Source: JAUIAS01 sp030425395 (GTDB taxonomy: Bacteria > Pseudomonadota > Alphaproteobacteria > Rhodobacterales > Rhodobacteraceae). From it: a stretch of 64,000 nucleotides of DNA. Location of the stretch: contig CP121336.1 in assembly GCA_043553855.1 (NCBI GenBank), positions 1,674,001 through 1,738,000 on the forward strand, in the 5' to 3' direction. Positions 17,333 through 25,472 of this stretch are shown piece by piece (position 1 is the first letter of the stretch; each line of letters begins with the position of its first letter). A model generated the notes under the pieces. It was not told the DNA's origin and did not search any database. It saw nothing but the letters and a program-made list of their open reading frames with translations. The position numbers and the translations under genes were made by a program.

Positions 17333-18151
17333 ATGACTGGCGCTTCTCCCTTGATTGACCGATCCACCCTGCTGCGGCACCGCGCCCGCGCGCGGGTTGA
17401 AACGCATTTCCTGAACGATGCCGTAATAGATGAAGTTCAGGATCGCCTCGAAATGGTTAACAGAACCTTTCTATCACCCGCTGTGGTGACGCCGTTCCCC
17501 GATCAATGGCGCAAAATCCTGCCCGATGCGCGCATCGTCAACGACAACGAAATCCTTGATCTCGAAGTCGGTTCGCATGATCTGGTGGTTCATGGGTTTT
17601 GCCTGCATTGGGCGAATGATCCCGTGGGCCAGATCATCCAATGCCGCCGCGCTCTGCGCGAAGACGGACTGTTCCTGTCGGTCAGCCTCGGCGGTCAAAC
17701 ACTGGCCGAACTGCGCGCAGCGCTGGCCGAAGCAGAAATTCAGATTTACGGCGGGCTGTCTCCGCGCGTGTTGCCGATGGCGGACATCCGGGATTCCGGG
17801 GCGCTGTTGCAACGTGCCAACCTTGCCCTCCCAGTCGCCGACAGCAACACGATTTCAGCGGAATACCGCGATGTGTTTCATCTGATGCATGATTTGCGCG
17901 CGATGGGCGAAACCAATGCACTGGCCGAACGCGTGCGCAGGACAACCCGCCGATCTCTCTTTGAGAGCGCCAATGAGATATATCGCGCCAGCTTCCCCGG
18001 TGACTGTGGGCGCATTCGCGCAAGCTTTGAGCTTGTCACCCTTACCGGATGGGCACCGGCTGCGTCGCAACCCAAACCGCTGCGTCCCGGTTCGGCGATG
18101 GAACGCCTTTCGGACGCGCTGAATACCAAAGAAACCAAGCTGATTGATTGA
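17333..18151 (+). CDS. NDUFAF5/BioC-like methyltransferase-fold protein with degenerate SAM motif
   Basis: The 272-aa protein follows the NDUFAF5-like pattern: RHRARARVETHFLNDAVIDEVQDRL at the start, then DLVVHGFCLHWANDPVG, then LREDGLFLSVSLGGQTLAELRAAL. The glycine-rich SAM motif I (DxGCGxG) expected near residue 60-70 is not visible; that stretch reads PDARIVNDNEILDLE. It is therefore either a degenerate methyltransferase or a related enzyme. Mitochondrial NDUFAF5 hydroxylates an arginine of a complex I subunit; whether this protein does so is unknown. hemH follows on the same strand. Confidence 0.8.
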   Translation: MTGASPLIDRSTLLRHRARARVETHFLNDAVIDEVQDRLEMVNRTFLSPAVVTPFPDQWRKILPDARIVNDNEILDLEVGSHDLVVHGFCLHWANDPVGQIIQCRRALREDGLFLSVSLGGQTLAELRAALAEAEIQIYGGLSPRVLPMADIRDSGALLQRANLALPVADSNTISAEYRDVFHLMHDLRAMGETNALAERVRRTTRRSLFESANEIYRASFPGDCGRIRASFELVTLTGWAPAASQPKPLRPGSAMERLSDALNTKETKLID

Positions 18152-18207
18152 CGAACGCCGAAAAGCGGTTATCTCGTCGCAAATCCTGCCAAAAATCGGA
18201 TCCGATG

Positions 18208-19269
18208 ATGCTCGACACGACCAAGACGGCCACCTGCCCCGCACATGCGCCCGCAGATCACCCGCCGGTTCCGGCGGCCAAGGTGGGTATCCTCCTTGCA
18301 AATCTGGGAACGCCGGACAATCACGACTACTGGTCGATGCGCCGGTATTTGAACGAATTCCTGTCTGACAAGCGCGTCATCGACTACAGCGCGTGGCTGT
18401 GGCAGCCGTTGCTGCAACTGGTTATCCTGACCAAGCGCCCGTTCACTTCCGGCGCGGCCTATCGATCCATCTGGAACGAAGCGGACAACGAAAGCCCGCT
18501 GATGACCATCACCAAACAGCAAACCGCCAAGATCAAGCAATCCATGCACGATCTCTATGGCGATGACGTCATGGTTGATTTTTGTATGCGCTATGGCAAC
18601 CCATCGACCAAATCCAAGGTCCGCGCCATGGTCGAAGCCGGATGCACCAAGATCTTGTTCTTCCCGCTTTATCCCCACTACGCGGGTGCGACGTCCGCCA
18701 CAGCCAATGATCAATTCTTTCGCGCGCTGATGGAAGAAAAATGGCAGCCCACCACCCGCACCGTGGAGCCATATTTTGCCCATCCGCTCTATATCGACGC
18801 GCTCGCCAAATCGGTCGAAAGAGCCTACGCAGGGCTTGAGAAGAAACCAGACATTCTGGTGTGTTCCTATCACGGCGTCCCACAACGATACCTGATGGAA
18901 GGCGACCCTTATCACTGCCAGTGCCAGAAAACGACGCGGCTTCTCAAGGAACGGCTGGGATGGGCGGATACAGACATCACCACCACCTTCCAATCCCGCT
19001 TTGGTCCCGAAGAATGGTTGCAGCCCTATACCGTGGAAGAAGTCGCACGCCTCGCGGAAGGCGGCAAAAAGAATATCGCCGTCTGCGCCCCCGCCTTTTC
19101 AGCCGATTGCATCGAAACGCTTGAAGAGATCAACGAAGAGATCAAGGAGAGCTTTGAAGAAGCAGGCGGCGAGGAATTTACCTATATCCCCTGTCTCAAC
19201 GATGACGATGCCCATATCGCCGCGCTGTCCGCCGTTATCCAGGACAACCTCAAGGGATGGCTGGGTTGA
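18208..19269 (+). CDS. hemH: Ferrochelatase
   Basis: HemH inserts Fe2+ into protoporphyrin IX, the last step of protoheme synthesis. The 353-aa product shows KVGILLANLGTPD, LNEFLSDKRVID, the active-site SYHGVPQRY and the conserved glutamate region CAPAFSADCIETLEEI. The ATG at 18208 follows GGA by 7 bp and gives the family-like N-terminus MLDTT; an ATG directly upstream and a TTG at 18148 are alternatives. hemJ, another late heme gene, is at 54.8 kb. A strong hairpin terminator follows the stop. Confidence 0.96.
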   Translation: MLDTTKTATCPAHAPADHPPVPAAKVGILLANLGTPDNHDYWSMRRYLNEFLSDKRVIDYSAWLWQPLLQLVILTKRPFTSGAAYRSIWNEADNESPLMTITKQQTAKIKQSMHDLYGDDVMVDFCMRYGNPSTKSKVRAMVEAGCTKILFFPLYPHYAGATSATANDQFFRALMEEKWQPTTRTVEPYFAHPLYIDALAKSVERAYAGLEKKPDILVCSYHGVPQRYLMEGDPYHCQCQKTTRLLKERLGWADTDITTTFQSRFGPEEWLQPYTVEEVARLAEGGKKNIAVCAPAFSADCIETLEEINEEIKESFEEAGGEEFTYIPCLNDDDAHIAALSAVIQDNLKGWLG

Positions 19270-19300
19270 CCCGGAGCCAAGGCAGACATCGAAACACGAA

Positions 19301-19337
19301 AAAAGGCGGTGGAAAACTCCACCGCCTTTTTCTTCTC
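19301..19337. terminator. Bidirectional terminator after hemH
   Basis: AAAAGGCGGTGGA (19301-19313) pairs with TCCACCGCCTTTT (19318-19330) around an AAAC loop, with further T residues to 19331 on the plus strand and A residues before it. It can end hemH (plus) and the small membrane protein gene (minus, stop at 19352). Confidence 0.85.
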
Positions 19338-19351
19338 ACAAGGTGAGAATA

Positions 19352-19534
19352 TCAGTCGTTTGCAACAGCAGCGGCCACGACGACCAGCAGCAGCAGCGGA
19401 AGCAGGATGCCCGAAGAGGAGCTGGATGCTTCTTCAACGATCACGGGTGCTTCTACAACCGGCTCCGACAGGTTGCCGGCGAATGCGGTCGAAGCAGCAG
19501 CGGAGAGCGCAGCGGCGAGAACGAGTTTCTTCAT
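19352..19534 (-). CDS. Small signal-peptide protein with C-terminal membrane segment (60 aa)
   Basis: A perfect GGAGG lies ahead of the ATG at 19534. The 60-aa product has a Sec signal peptide (MKKLVLAAALSAAASTAFA), an acidic/valine linker (EPVVEAPVIVEEA), five serines in a row and a hydrophobic C-terminal helix GILLPLLLLVVVAAAVAND. Mature length is only about 41 residues. I recall proteins with this layout as common in Rhodobacteraceae, but no function. It is convergent with hemH across the shared terminator. A role in the inner membrane is inferred from the helix. Confidence 0.75.
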   Translation of the reverse strand: MKKLVLAAALSAAASTAFAGNLSEPVVEAPVIVEEASSSSSGILLPLLLLVVVAAAVAND

Positions 19535-19671
19535 GTTAACCTCCAATAATTGCACGGCGCAAAAATTGGGCCATGCATCTTAGACTTACCTCGTAGTTTT
19601 TTCTAATCCGCATTTCCAAGCGATTGCAATTACCGTTTACCAAACTTCCCCCGTGGAAGCGCATAATGTCG

Positions 19672-20271
19672 TCATATTAGCAACACTTGTGTGCCTACTT
19701 TGGTCATCGCGAACAGCTCTGCGATGTGTTCGTTATAAAGCCCGATGCATCCATTCGAAGAACGACGCCCGATCTTGCGTGTGTCGTGGGTGCCGTGGAT
19801 TCGGTAATATGTCCACCCAAGATAAAGAGCGTGCGTGCCCAGAGGGTTTTCTGGTCCCGGCGGAATATAGGATGGCCATTCGGGATTCCGTTCCAGCATG
19901 GCCGGCGTCGGGCGCCAGCTTGGCCCCTCGACCTTGCGCACCACGGACGTACGGCCACGACGGGTGAGGTCTTCGGTCAATGGAACGGAAGAAGGATAAA
20001 GTTTGTAGGTCGCGCCATCCTCGCTCCAGAAATGCAGCGCGCGTGACGATATATCGACAAGAACGGCACCATTACGCAGGGTGTCAAAGAACGGTCGCCA
20101 GTCCATGGATCGAAAGCTCGAGATATTGCGTCGGACGGATTGGGACAGGTCCCGCTCTACTTCTGTCGTTGCAGCGGAATTATAGCTTTGGGCAAACGCC
20201 GGGCTGGCCACCAAAGACGCAGCCCCAGCAATGAATCCACGCCGCGTCGGCGTGCCGGGTGCTTGCTTCAT
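19672..20271 (-). CDS. L,D-transpeptidase (YkuD family), Tat-type signal
   Basis: The 199-aa product starts MKQAPGTPTRRGFIAGAASL, a twin-arginine-like signal ending SPAFA, and has the YkuD catalytic motif with H in YRIHGTHDTRKIG and C in RRSSNGCIGLYNEHI. Such enzymes make 3-3 peptidoglycan crosslinks or attach lipoproteins to peptidoglycan. The ATG at 20271 is used because it opens the signal peptide. It is divergent from the CAP lipoprotein across 166 bp, and a second YkuD gene lies at 20979-21485. Confidence 0.9.
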   Translation of the reverse strand: MKQAPGTPTRRGFIAGAASLVASPAFAQSYNSAATTEVERDLSQSVRRNISSFRSMDWRPFFDTLRNGAVLVDISSRALHFWSEDGATYKLYPSSVPLTEDLTRRGRTSVVRKVEGPSWRPTPAMLERNPEWPSYIPPGPENPLGTHALYLGWTYYRIHGTHDTRKIGRRSSNGCIGLYNEHIAELFAMTKVGTQVLLI

Positions 20272-20437
20272 GGGATTTTCCCTTTTCAAATCGTGCTCGA
20301 TCGGGTCCAAACCCTAGTGCCGGAAAGCCTCAATCGCAATTCAAACCATTGAGAGCAGATCAGATGACAGATTTGTGGGTTTGAATACTGCAAGGCTCCA
20401 CGATATTGCCTGTGCTGTCTCTTTGGGAGGGTTCCTC

Positions 20438-20992
20438 ATGTTCCGCTTGATTTCTGTTCTGCTGATTGCCGGTCTTGGCCTTGCCGCATGCGAGACGACC
20501 CAAACACCGCCACAGATCGGCACCGATGGCAAACCGCTGCCCAAGGTTTACAGGATCAAGCCCAATGACACCGCCAAGCTGCAGTTCCGCATGCTTGATT
20601 CGGTGAACGCACTGCGTCAGGCATCGGGTCGCGGGGCAGTCGAACTTGACGCCAAGCTGAACGCCGCGGCGGCCACCCATTCGCGGGATATGTCGGTTCA
20701 GAACCGCCCGTGGCACTTTGGGTCGGACGGGTCTTCCCCGCTGGATCGGGTGCGCCGGGTCGGATACCTGGGCGAACTGCTGGGCGAAGTGATCTCGGAA
20801 ACCTACGAGACAGAAACCGAAACGCTGGCCGCATGGATGGAAACACCCACAACGCGTGCCGTCATTTTGGAACAACGCGCCAGCGAAATGGGCTTCGCGT
20901 GGTTTCAGGAACCCAACGGTAAAATCTGGTGGACCCTCGTGATGGGCACGCCTTTGGGCAACTCGGCCGGTTTGGAGCCTACGGCCGAATAG
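20438..20992 (+). CDS. CAP-domain lipoprotein
   Basis: The 184-aa product has a lipoprotein signal (MFRLISVLLIAGLGLAAC; lipobox LAAC with Cys18) and a CAP/SCP-like domain: LDSVNALRQASGRGAVELDAKLNAAAATHSRDMSVQNR, then GELLGEVISETYET and MGFAWFQEPNGKIWWTLVMG. CAP-domain functions in bacteria are diverse and mostly unknown. The ATG at 20438 follows GGGAGG. Its 3' end overlaps the convergent second YkuD gene by 14 bp. Together with the two flanking YkuD genes it suggests a small cell-envelope locus. Confidence 0.85.
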   Translation: MFRLISVLLIAGLGLAACETTQTPPQIGTDGKPLPKVYRIKPNDTAKLQFRMLDSVNALRQASGRGAVELDAKLNAAAATHSRDMSVQNRPWHFGSDGSSPLDRVRRVGYLGELLGEVISETYETETETLAAWMETPTTRAVILEQRASEMGFAWFQEPNGKIWWTLVMGTPLGNSAGLEPTAE

Positions 20993-21485
20993 TGATGATC
21001 GTGCCCTTGTTCACCATCGCGTAAATTTCTTCGATTTCTTCGTTACTTACAGCGATGCACCCTGCTGTCCAATCTGGCCCTTTGACCTTCTGGCGATTGG
21101 GCTGCCCGTGAATAAAGATATCGCCACCCGGACTTTTACCCATGGCCTTGGCGGCCATGCGATCCTGCGTGTTGGGATAGGAAATCCCTACCGACAGATG
21201 AAACTGTGAATTGGGATTGTGGCGATCAATCCGGTAAGTGCCTTCCGGTGTCTTGCCATCGCCTTCTATGCGTTTGTGGCCTGTCGGTGCAAACCCCAGA
21301 TCGACCTTGTATTCGCGCAGCACTGTTTCGTTGTGCAGCAGATACATCTTGCGCGCACCCTTGTTGACGACAATCGAGGTCACCTCTGGCCCGTTATAGC
21401 GGCGCACCCTCGGCGCGGTGCCTATTCCACACCCCGCAAGAGCCATGGAGCCCAGCCCCAGCAATGTGAATGTTCTGCGTTTCAA
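20979..21485 (-). CDS. L,D-transpeptidase (YkuD family) lipoprotein, probable TTG start
   Basis: The YkuD core is clear: NKGARKMYLLHNETVLREYKVDLG, then DIFIHGQPN and TAGCIAVSNEEIEEIYAMV (catalytic His and Cys). The best start is the TTG at 21485, which follows GAGG by 7 bp and gives MKRRTFTLLGLGSMALAGC, a lipoprotein signal. The only upstream ATG, 102 bp earlier, adds a basic tail that would spoil the signal. Mature protein begins at the Cys of LAGC. The product (168 aa) should act on peptidoglycan in the periplasm. Confidence 0.85.
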   Translation of the reverse strand: MKRRTFTLLGLGSMALAGCGIGTAPRVRRYNGPEVTSIVVNKGARKMYLLHNETVLREYKVDLGFAPTGHKRIEGDGKTPEGTYRIDRHNPNSQFHLSVGISYPNTQDRMAAKAMGKSPGGDIFIHGQPNRQKVKGPDWTAGCIAVSNEEIEEIYAMVNKGTIITIRP

Positions 21486-21546
21486 GATACTGCCTGCCTC
21501 GGTCTTGTTTTTCGGTGTCCTACACCAGCCTCGCAAGTGGTCAAAA

Positions 21547-22350
21547 TCACTTTTTCGCGGCGTCTTCCTTGGTGGCTTTCGGAGCATCTTGCAACCGGGC
21601 TTCGATTGCAGTCAGCCGGGCCAGAACCTCGTCGCGATACGCATCGGTCCTTTCGCCTTCATCGGCAGAATGCGCGTCCTGCATGGAATTCACGATCAAA
21701 CCAACAAGCAGGTTCACCACCGCAAAAGTCGTCATCATGATGAACGGGACAAAGAACGCCCACGCATAGGGATAGATTTCCATCACCGGGCGCACGATCC
21801 CCATTGACCAACTTTCCAGCGTCATGATCTGGAACAATGAATACGCCGAATATCCCAGCGTACCGAACCAATCGGGAAACGTATCGCCAAAGAGCTTGGT
21901 CGCCATCACCGACCCGATATAAAAGATGATCCCCATAAGCAGAAAAACGCTTCCCATACCGGGAAGGGCCGTCACAAAGCCTTCGACCACGCGGCGCAAA
22001 CTTGGCGCGACGGAAATCACCCGCATCACCCGCAAAATCCGCAACGCCCGCAACACCGAAAGGCCCTGAGCCGCCGGAACAAGGGCAATGCCAACGATCA
22101 CGAAATCAAAGATATTCCATCCGTTACGAAAGAAACGCGGGCCCAGCGCGAACAGCTTGGCGGCCAGTTCGATCACGAAAATCGCAAGGCACAGGTTATC
22201 CAACAGGTGGATCACCCCACCCACGCGCGACATGATCGTGTCCGAGGTCTCCATTCCAAGCAGCACAGCGTTCACCAGAATGACGCCGATAATGAAATTG
22301 CTGACGGCTGGCTTGCTGAGCCAATCGGCAAGTCTTTCGCGAAGTTGCAT
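21547..22350 (-). CDS. Voltage-gated sodium channel of NaChBac type
   Basis: The 267-aa protein has the six-helix, single-repeat plan of bacterial Nav channels. S4 is visible as LRALRILRVMRVISVAPSLRR with arginines at 101, 104, 107 and 110, and the selectivity filter TLESWSMG lies at 177-184, matching the sodium-selective TLESW motif. S6 (about 195-222) is followed by an acidic neck and a coiled-coil-like C-terminus (RDEVLARLTAIEARLQ) that would hold the tetramer together. The ATG at 22350 follows GGAG; a longer frame would read into the RNA methyltransferase gene. Marine bacteria use such channels in Na+-linked motility, pH balance and chemotaxis. Confidence 0.94.
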   Translation of the reverse strand: MQLRERLADWLSKPAVSNFIIGVILVNAVLLGMETSDTIMSRVGGVIHLLDNLCLAIFVIELAAKLFALGPRFFRNGWNIFDFVIVGIALVPAAQGLSVLRALRILRVMRVISVAPSLRRVVEGFVTALPGMGSVFLLMGIIFYIGSVMATKLFGDTFPDWFGTLGYSAYSLFQIMTLESWSMGIVRPVMEIYPYAWAFFVPFIMMTTFAVVNLLVGLIVNSMQDAHSADEGERTDAYRDEVLARLTAIEARLQDAPKATKEDAAKK

Positions 22351-22369
22351 GGGCTGGAGGCTCCTTGGG

Positions 22370-23602
22370 CTAGGTTTCGCTCTTCTTATCCAAACCGAAA
22401 GCAGCGACAAGTTCGATATGAGGGGACCAACGGAACTGATCCACCACCTGCACATGATGCAGATGATACCCGGCATCAATCAGAACACGCGCCTCGCGGG
22501 CAAAGGTCACCGGATTACAGGACACAAAGGCAATCGCCGGTATCCCGGATTTGGCCAGCGTTTCGACCTGCGCCTGCGCGCCCGCGCGCGGCGGGTCGAT
22601 AACGGCAGCGTCATATCGGATCAGATCTTCAGCCATCAGCGGATTACGGAACAGATCGCGGACCTCGGTCGTCACCTGTTTGAGCCCCTGCGCATTACGC
22701 CAGCCATGGTCCAGCGCCTCGATCATCGCGGCGCTACCCTCGACGGCATGCACCAGCGCGTCCCGCGCAAGTGGCAGGGCAAAGGTGCCGCACCCGGCAA
22801 ACAGATCAATGATCCTGCCCGCTCCTTGGGTCACCTCATGCACGCCCGCGCGCAATGCGGTCTCCCCATGTTCGGTTGCCTGAAGAAATGCCCCCGGCGG
22901 CGGGACAACCGCGATTCCATCAAAGTCCTGACGGGGCGGCGTGCGCTGGGCGATTGGTTCGTCCTCCCACACCAGCCGGGTTAATCTATGGTCTTCTGCC
23001 AAACCCCCGAGGATCACTCGCAAGGGGCCATCCAGTGGCTTGCCACCGCTGACCATGACATCCAGGCCGCCACTGCTCAGCGTGCAGTGAACGCTAAGGG
23101 TTGCCTTGCGGCTTGCACCCGTGGCCGCCAATGCGTGGGCAAGATCCAGACCCGGCTTCAACCCTGCGTCCAGCAAGTGGCAATCGGGCACAGGCACTAT
23201 GGTATCAGACGCGCGCCCATGAAAGCCCACCGTCGTGCCCTTCTTGGTCCGTCGCGCCGCAAAGGTGGCGCGGCGGCGGCTGTGGGATGGCGACGTGGCG
23301 ATTGGCCTGAATACGGCGTCGATCCCTTGGGCTGACAGGGCACGGCGGACGGCATCCTGCTTCCAATCCGCTACAAACGCGTCAGAAGCGTGTTGTAACT
23401 GGCACCCGCCACATCCCTTGTAATGCGGACACGGGGGTTTCACGCGGTCGTCCGACGGCGTTTCAATACGCACATCGGTCAAGCTCTGGCCCGACAGGGT
23501 GCCGGTCACGACCTCACCGGGTAAGGCACGCGGGACATAGACAGGGCCGGACGCGATCCCGTCCCCCTGCATGCCCAAGCGTTCGATTTGATAGGTTGTC
23601 AT
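22370..23602 (-). CDS. 23S rRNA (uracil-5)-methyltransferase family (RlmD/RlmC/TrmA type)
   Basis: The 410-aa product has a TRAM-like N-terminus (IERLGMQGDGIASGPVYVPRALPGEVV), an iron-sulfur cysteine cluster CPHYKGCGGCQLQH (about residues 65-78), the SAM motif LFAGCGTFALPLA, a DPPRAGA motif and the catalytic cysteine in FVSCNPVTFAREA. It methylates a uridine in rRNA or tRNA; which one cannot be decided here. The ATG at 23602 is chosen from the family N-terminus. It lies 19 bp upstream of the channel gene and 37 bp downstream of the ABC exporter pair on the same strand. Confidence 0.92.
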   Translation of the reverse strand: MTTYQIERLGMQGDGIASGPVYVPRALPGEVVTGTLSGQSLTDVRIETPSDDRVKPPCPHYKGCGGCQLQHASDAFVADWKQDAVRRALSAQGIDAVFRPIATSPSHSRRRATFAARRTKKGTTVGFHGRASDTIVPVPDCHLLDAGLKPGLDLAHALAATGASRKATLSVHCTLSSGGLDVMVSGGKPLDGPLRVILGGLAEDHRLTRLVWEDEPIAQRTPPRQDFDGIAVVPPPGAFLQATEHGETALRAGVHEVTQGAGRIIDLFAGCGTFALPLARDALVHAVEGSAAMIEALDHGWRNAQGLKQVTTEVRDLFRNPLMAEDLIRYDAAVIDPPRAGAQAQVETLAKSGIPAIAFVSCNPVTFAREARVLIDAGYHLHHVQVVDQFRWSPHIELVAAFGLDKKSET

Positions 23603-23639
23603 ACTGCCCTGATAGCCGCAGCCGTCAGGCGCGAAAAGA

Positions 23640-25472
23640 TCATTCCGCCGCCTGCGCCCGAATGAATCCGCCGGATTGCCGATCCCAGTATTGAGCATAA
23701 AGCCCACCAAGCGCGCGCAATTCATTATGTGTGCCGGCTTCCACGATGCGCCCTTCGTCCATGACGATGATACGGTCCATCTCGGCCAAGGTGGACAACC
23801 GGTGCGCAATGGCCAGAACCGTTTTGCCCTCCATCACCCTGTGCAGGGCTGATTGGATCGCGGCTTCGACCTCACTGTCCAGAGCACTTGTGGCTTCGTC
23901 CAGAACAAGGATTGGCGCATCCTTGAGGATCGCACGCGCCAACGCGATGCGCTGCCTTTGTCCACCGCTCAGCTTCACACCGCGTTCGCCAAGGTGTGCG
24001 TCATAACCTTCGCGCCCCAGATGATCCCGTAATCCCGTTATGAATTCATCCGCTTCGGCCTTTCGCGCGGCAAGGGAAATCGCGTCGTCGTCGGCATCGG
24101 GGCGGCCGTATTTGATATTGTCGCGGGCCGACCGGTTGAACATCGCGGTTTCCTGCGTGACCATTCCGATCTGTCGTCGCAAGCTTTCCTGTGTCACCTC
24201 GTCAATGGGTTGACCGTCAATCGTAATCCGGCCTGCTTCCGGCGCATAAAGCCGCAACAGCAACGCCACCAGCGTGGACTTGCCCGCGCCCGAAGCGCCG
24301 ACTATCCCCAGTTTTTCACCGGGATGGATGGTCAGGGAAATATCATCAATTCCCCCGCCCTGGCGGCCATAGCGAAAAGATACGTTTTCAAAGCTGATCC
24401 TGCCGCCATCAACAGCAAGGTCCGGCGCACCCGGAGCATCGTCGTTACGGACCGGATGGGTCAGGGTTTTCATTCCGTCTTCGATCTCGCCCACGTTGGA
24501 ATAAATCGCCATCAACGTGAAGCTGACCCAGCCCGTCATCTGCGCGATGCGGATCGACACCGCCCCGGCAGCCACGATATCGCCCTCGCTGGCCCCGCCA
24601 TCGCGCCACAACAACAGGGTGCTGCCCATCAACAACACCGGCAGTACGCCCGCAAGGAACATCAGGGCGAACCTGAAGCCAGCCGCGACATATCCGAATT
24701 CCACTGCCCTGCGCCGGAACTGCTCCATCGCGCCCAGCGCGGCGCGATCTTCGTGATCGGCATGGGCAAACAACTTTACGGTCTTGATGTTGGTGATCGT
24801 ATCGACCACCTGCCCCGATACCATCGCCCGCGCCCCGGCACGGGCACCTGATCGTGCGCGAACACGCGGCAGGAACAAACGGATGACAGCAAAATATCCG
24901 ACAAGCCAAACCATGAATGCCACCGCGACCCAGCCGTCAATTGCGGCCAACAGCACAATCGACCCGACCAACGATGCCAGCGCAAAGGCAACCACGTTGA
25001 TCACCTCGGTCACAACATCGGTCACCGCGCGCGCGGTCTGCATTTGTTTCTGGGCGATGCGACCGGCGAAATCGTCGTCAAAGAATGTCACCGATTGACC
25101 AAGCGTCCAGCGATGCAGCCGCGACAGGACCAACGGGTTTGTATTCGGTTGAACGAGAATGGAATTCGACGCCGATGACAAACCGAACAAAATGGGGCGG
25201 ACCAACAGGAAAAAGACGACCGCACCTATGATCACCACCAAATTCGGCGCGTCAAAGATCGCATCGGGACCGTTGCCTATAACCGTGTCCACCACCAGCC
25301 CAAGGATCAGCGCCGTGCCTGCCTCCATCGCGCCCGCCATCGCCGAAAACATCGCCGCAAGGAAAAGAACCGGCCATGCCCCCGAAAGACACCAGGCCAT
25401 AAATGCGCCCATCCGGGTTGGCGGCGGTCCGTCTGCGGGGCGAAATGCGTCGATCAGAAAGGCAAATCTCAT
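23640..25472 (-). CDS. ABC exporter half (fused membrane and ATPase domains), second of pair
   Basis: The 610-aa half transporter has an N-terminal six-helix exporter domain (about 30-320) and a C-terminal ATPase with Walker A GASGAGKST, signature LSGGQRQRIALARAI, Walker B ILVLDEATSALDSE and H-loop IAHRLS. It overlaps the preceding exporter gene by 4 bp and shares the C-terminal motif YWDRQSGGFI with it, so the pair arose by tandem duplication and probably forms a heterodimer. Substrate is unknown; the fold fits lipid, peptide or drug export. Confidence 0.93.
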   Translation of the reverse strand: MRFAFLIDAFRPADGPPPTRMGAFMAWCLSGAWPVLFLAAMFSAMAGAMEAGTALILGLVVDTVIGNGPDAIFDAPNLVVIIGAVVFFLLVRPILFGLSSASNSILVQPNTNPLVLSRLHRWTLGQSVTFFDDDFAGRIAQKQMQTARAVTDVVTEVINVVAFALASLVGSIVLLAAIDGWVAVAFMVWLVGYFAVIRLFLPRVRARSGARAGARAMVSGQVVDTITNIKTVKLFAHADHEDRAALGAMEQFRRRAVEFGYVAAGFRFALMFLAGVLPVLLMGSTLLLWRDGGASEGDIVAAGAVSIRIAQMTGWVSFTLMAIYSNVGEIEDGMKTLTHPVRNDDAPGAPDLAVDGGRISFENVSFRYGRQGGGIDDISLTIHPGEKLGIVGASGAGKSTLVALLLRLYAPEAGRITIDGQPIDEVTQESLRRQIGMVTQETAMFNRSARDNIKYGRPDADDDAISLAARKAEADEFITGLRDHLGREGYDAHLGERGVKLSGGQRQRIALARAILKDAPILVLDEATSALDSEVEAAIQSALHRVMEGKTVLAIAHRLSTLAEMDRIIVMDEGRIVEAGTHNELRALGGLYAQYWDRQSGGFIRAQAAE

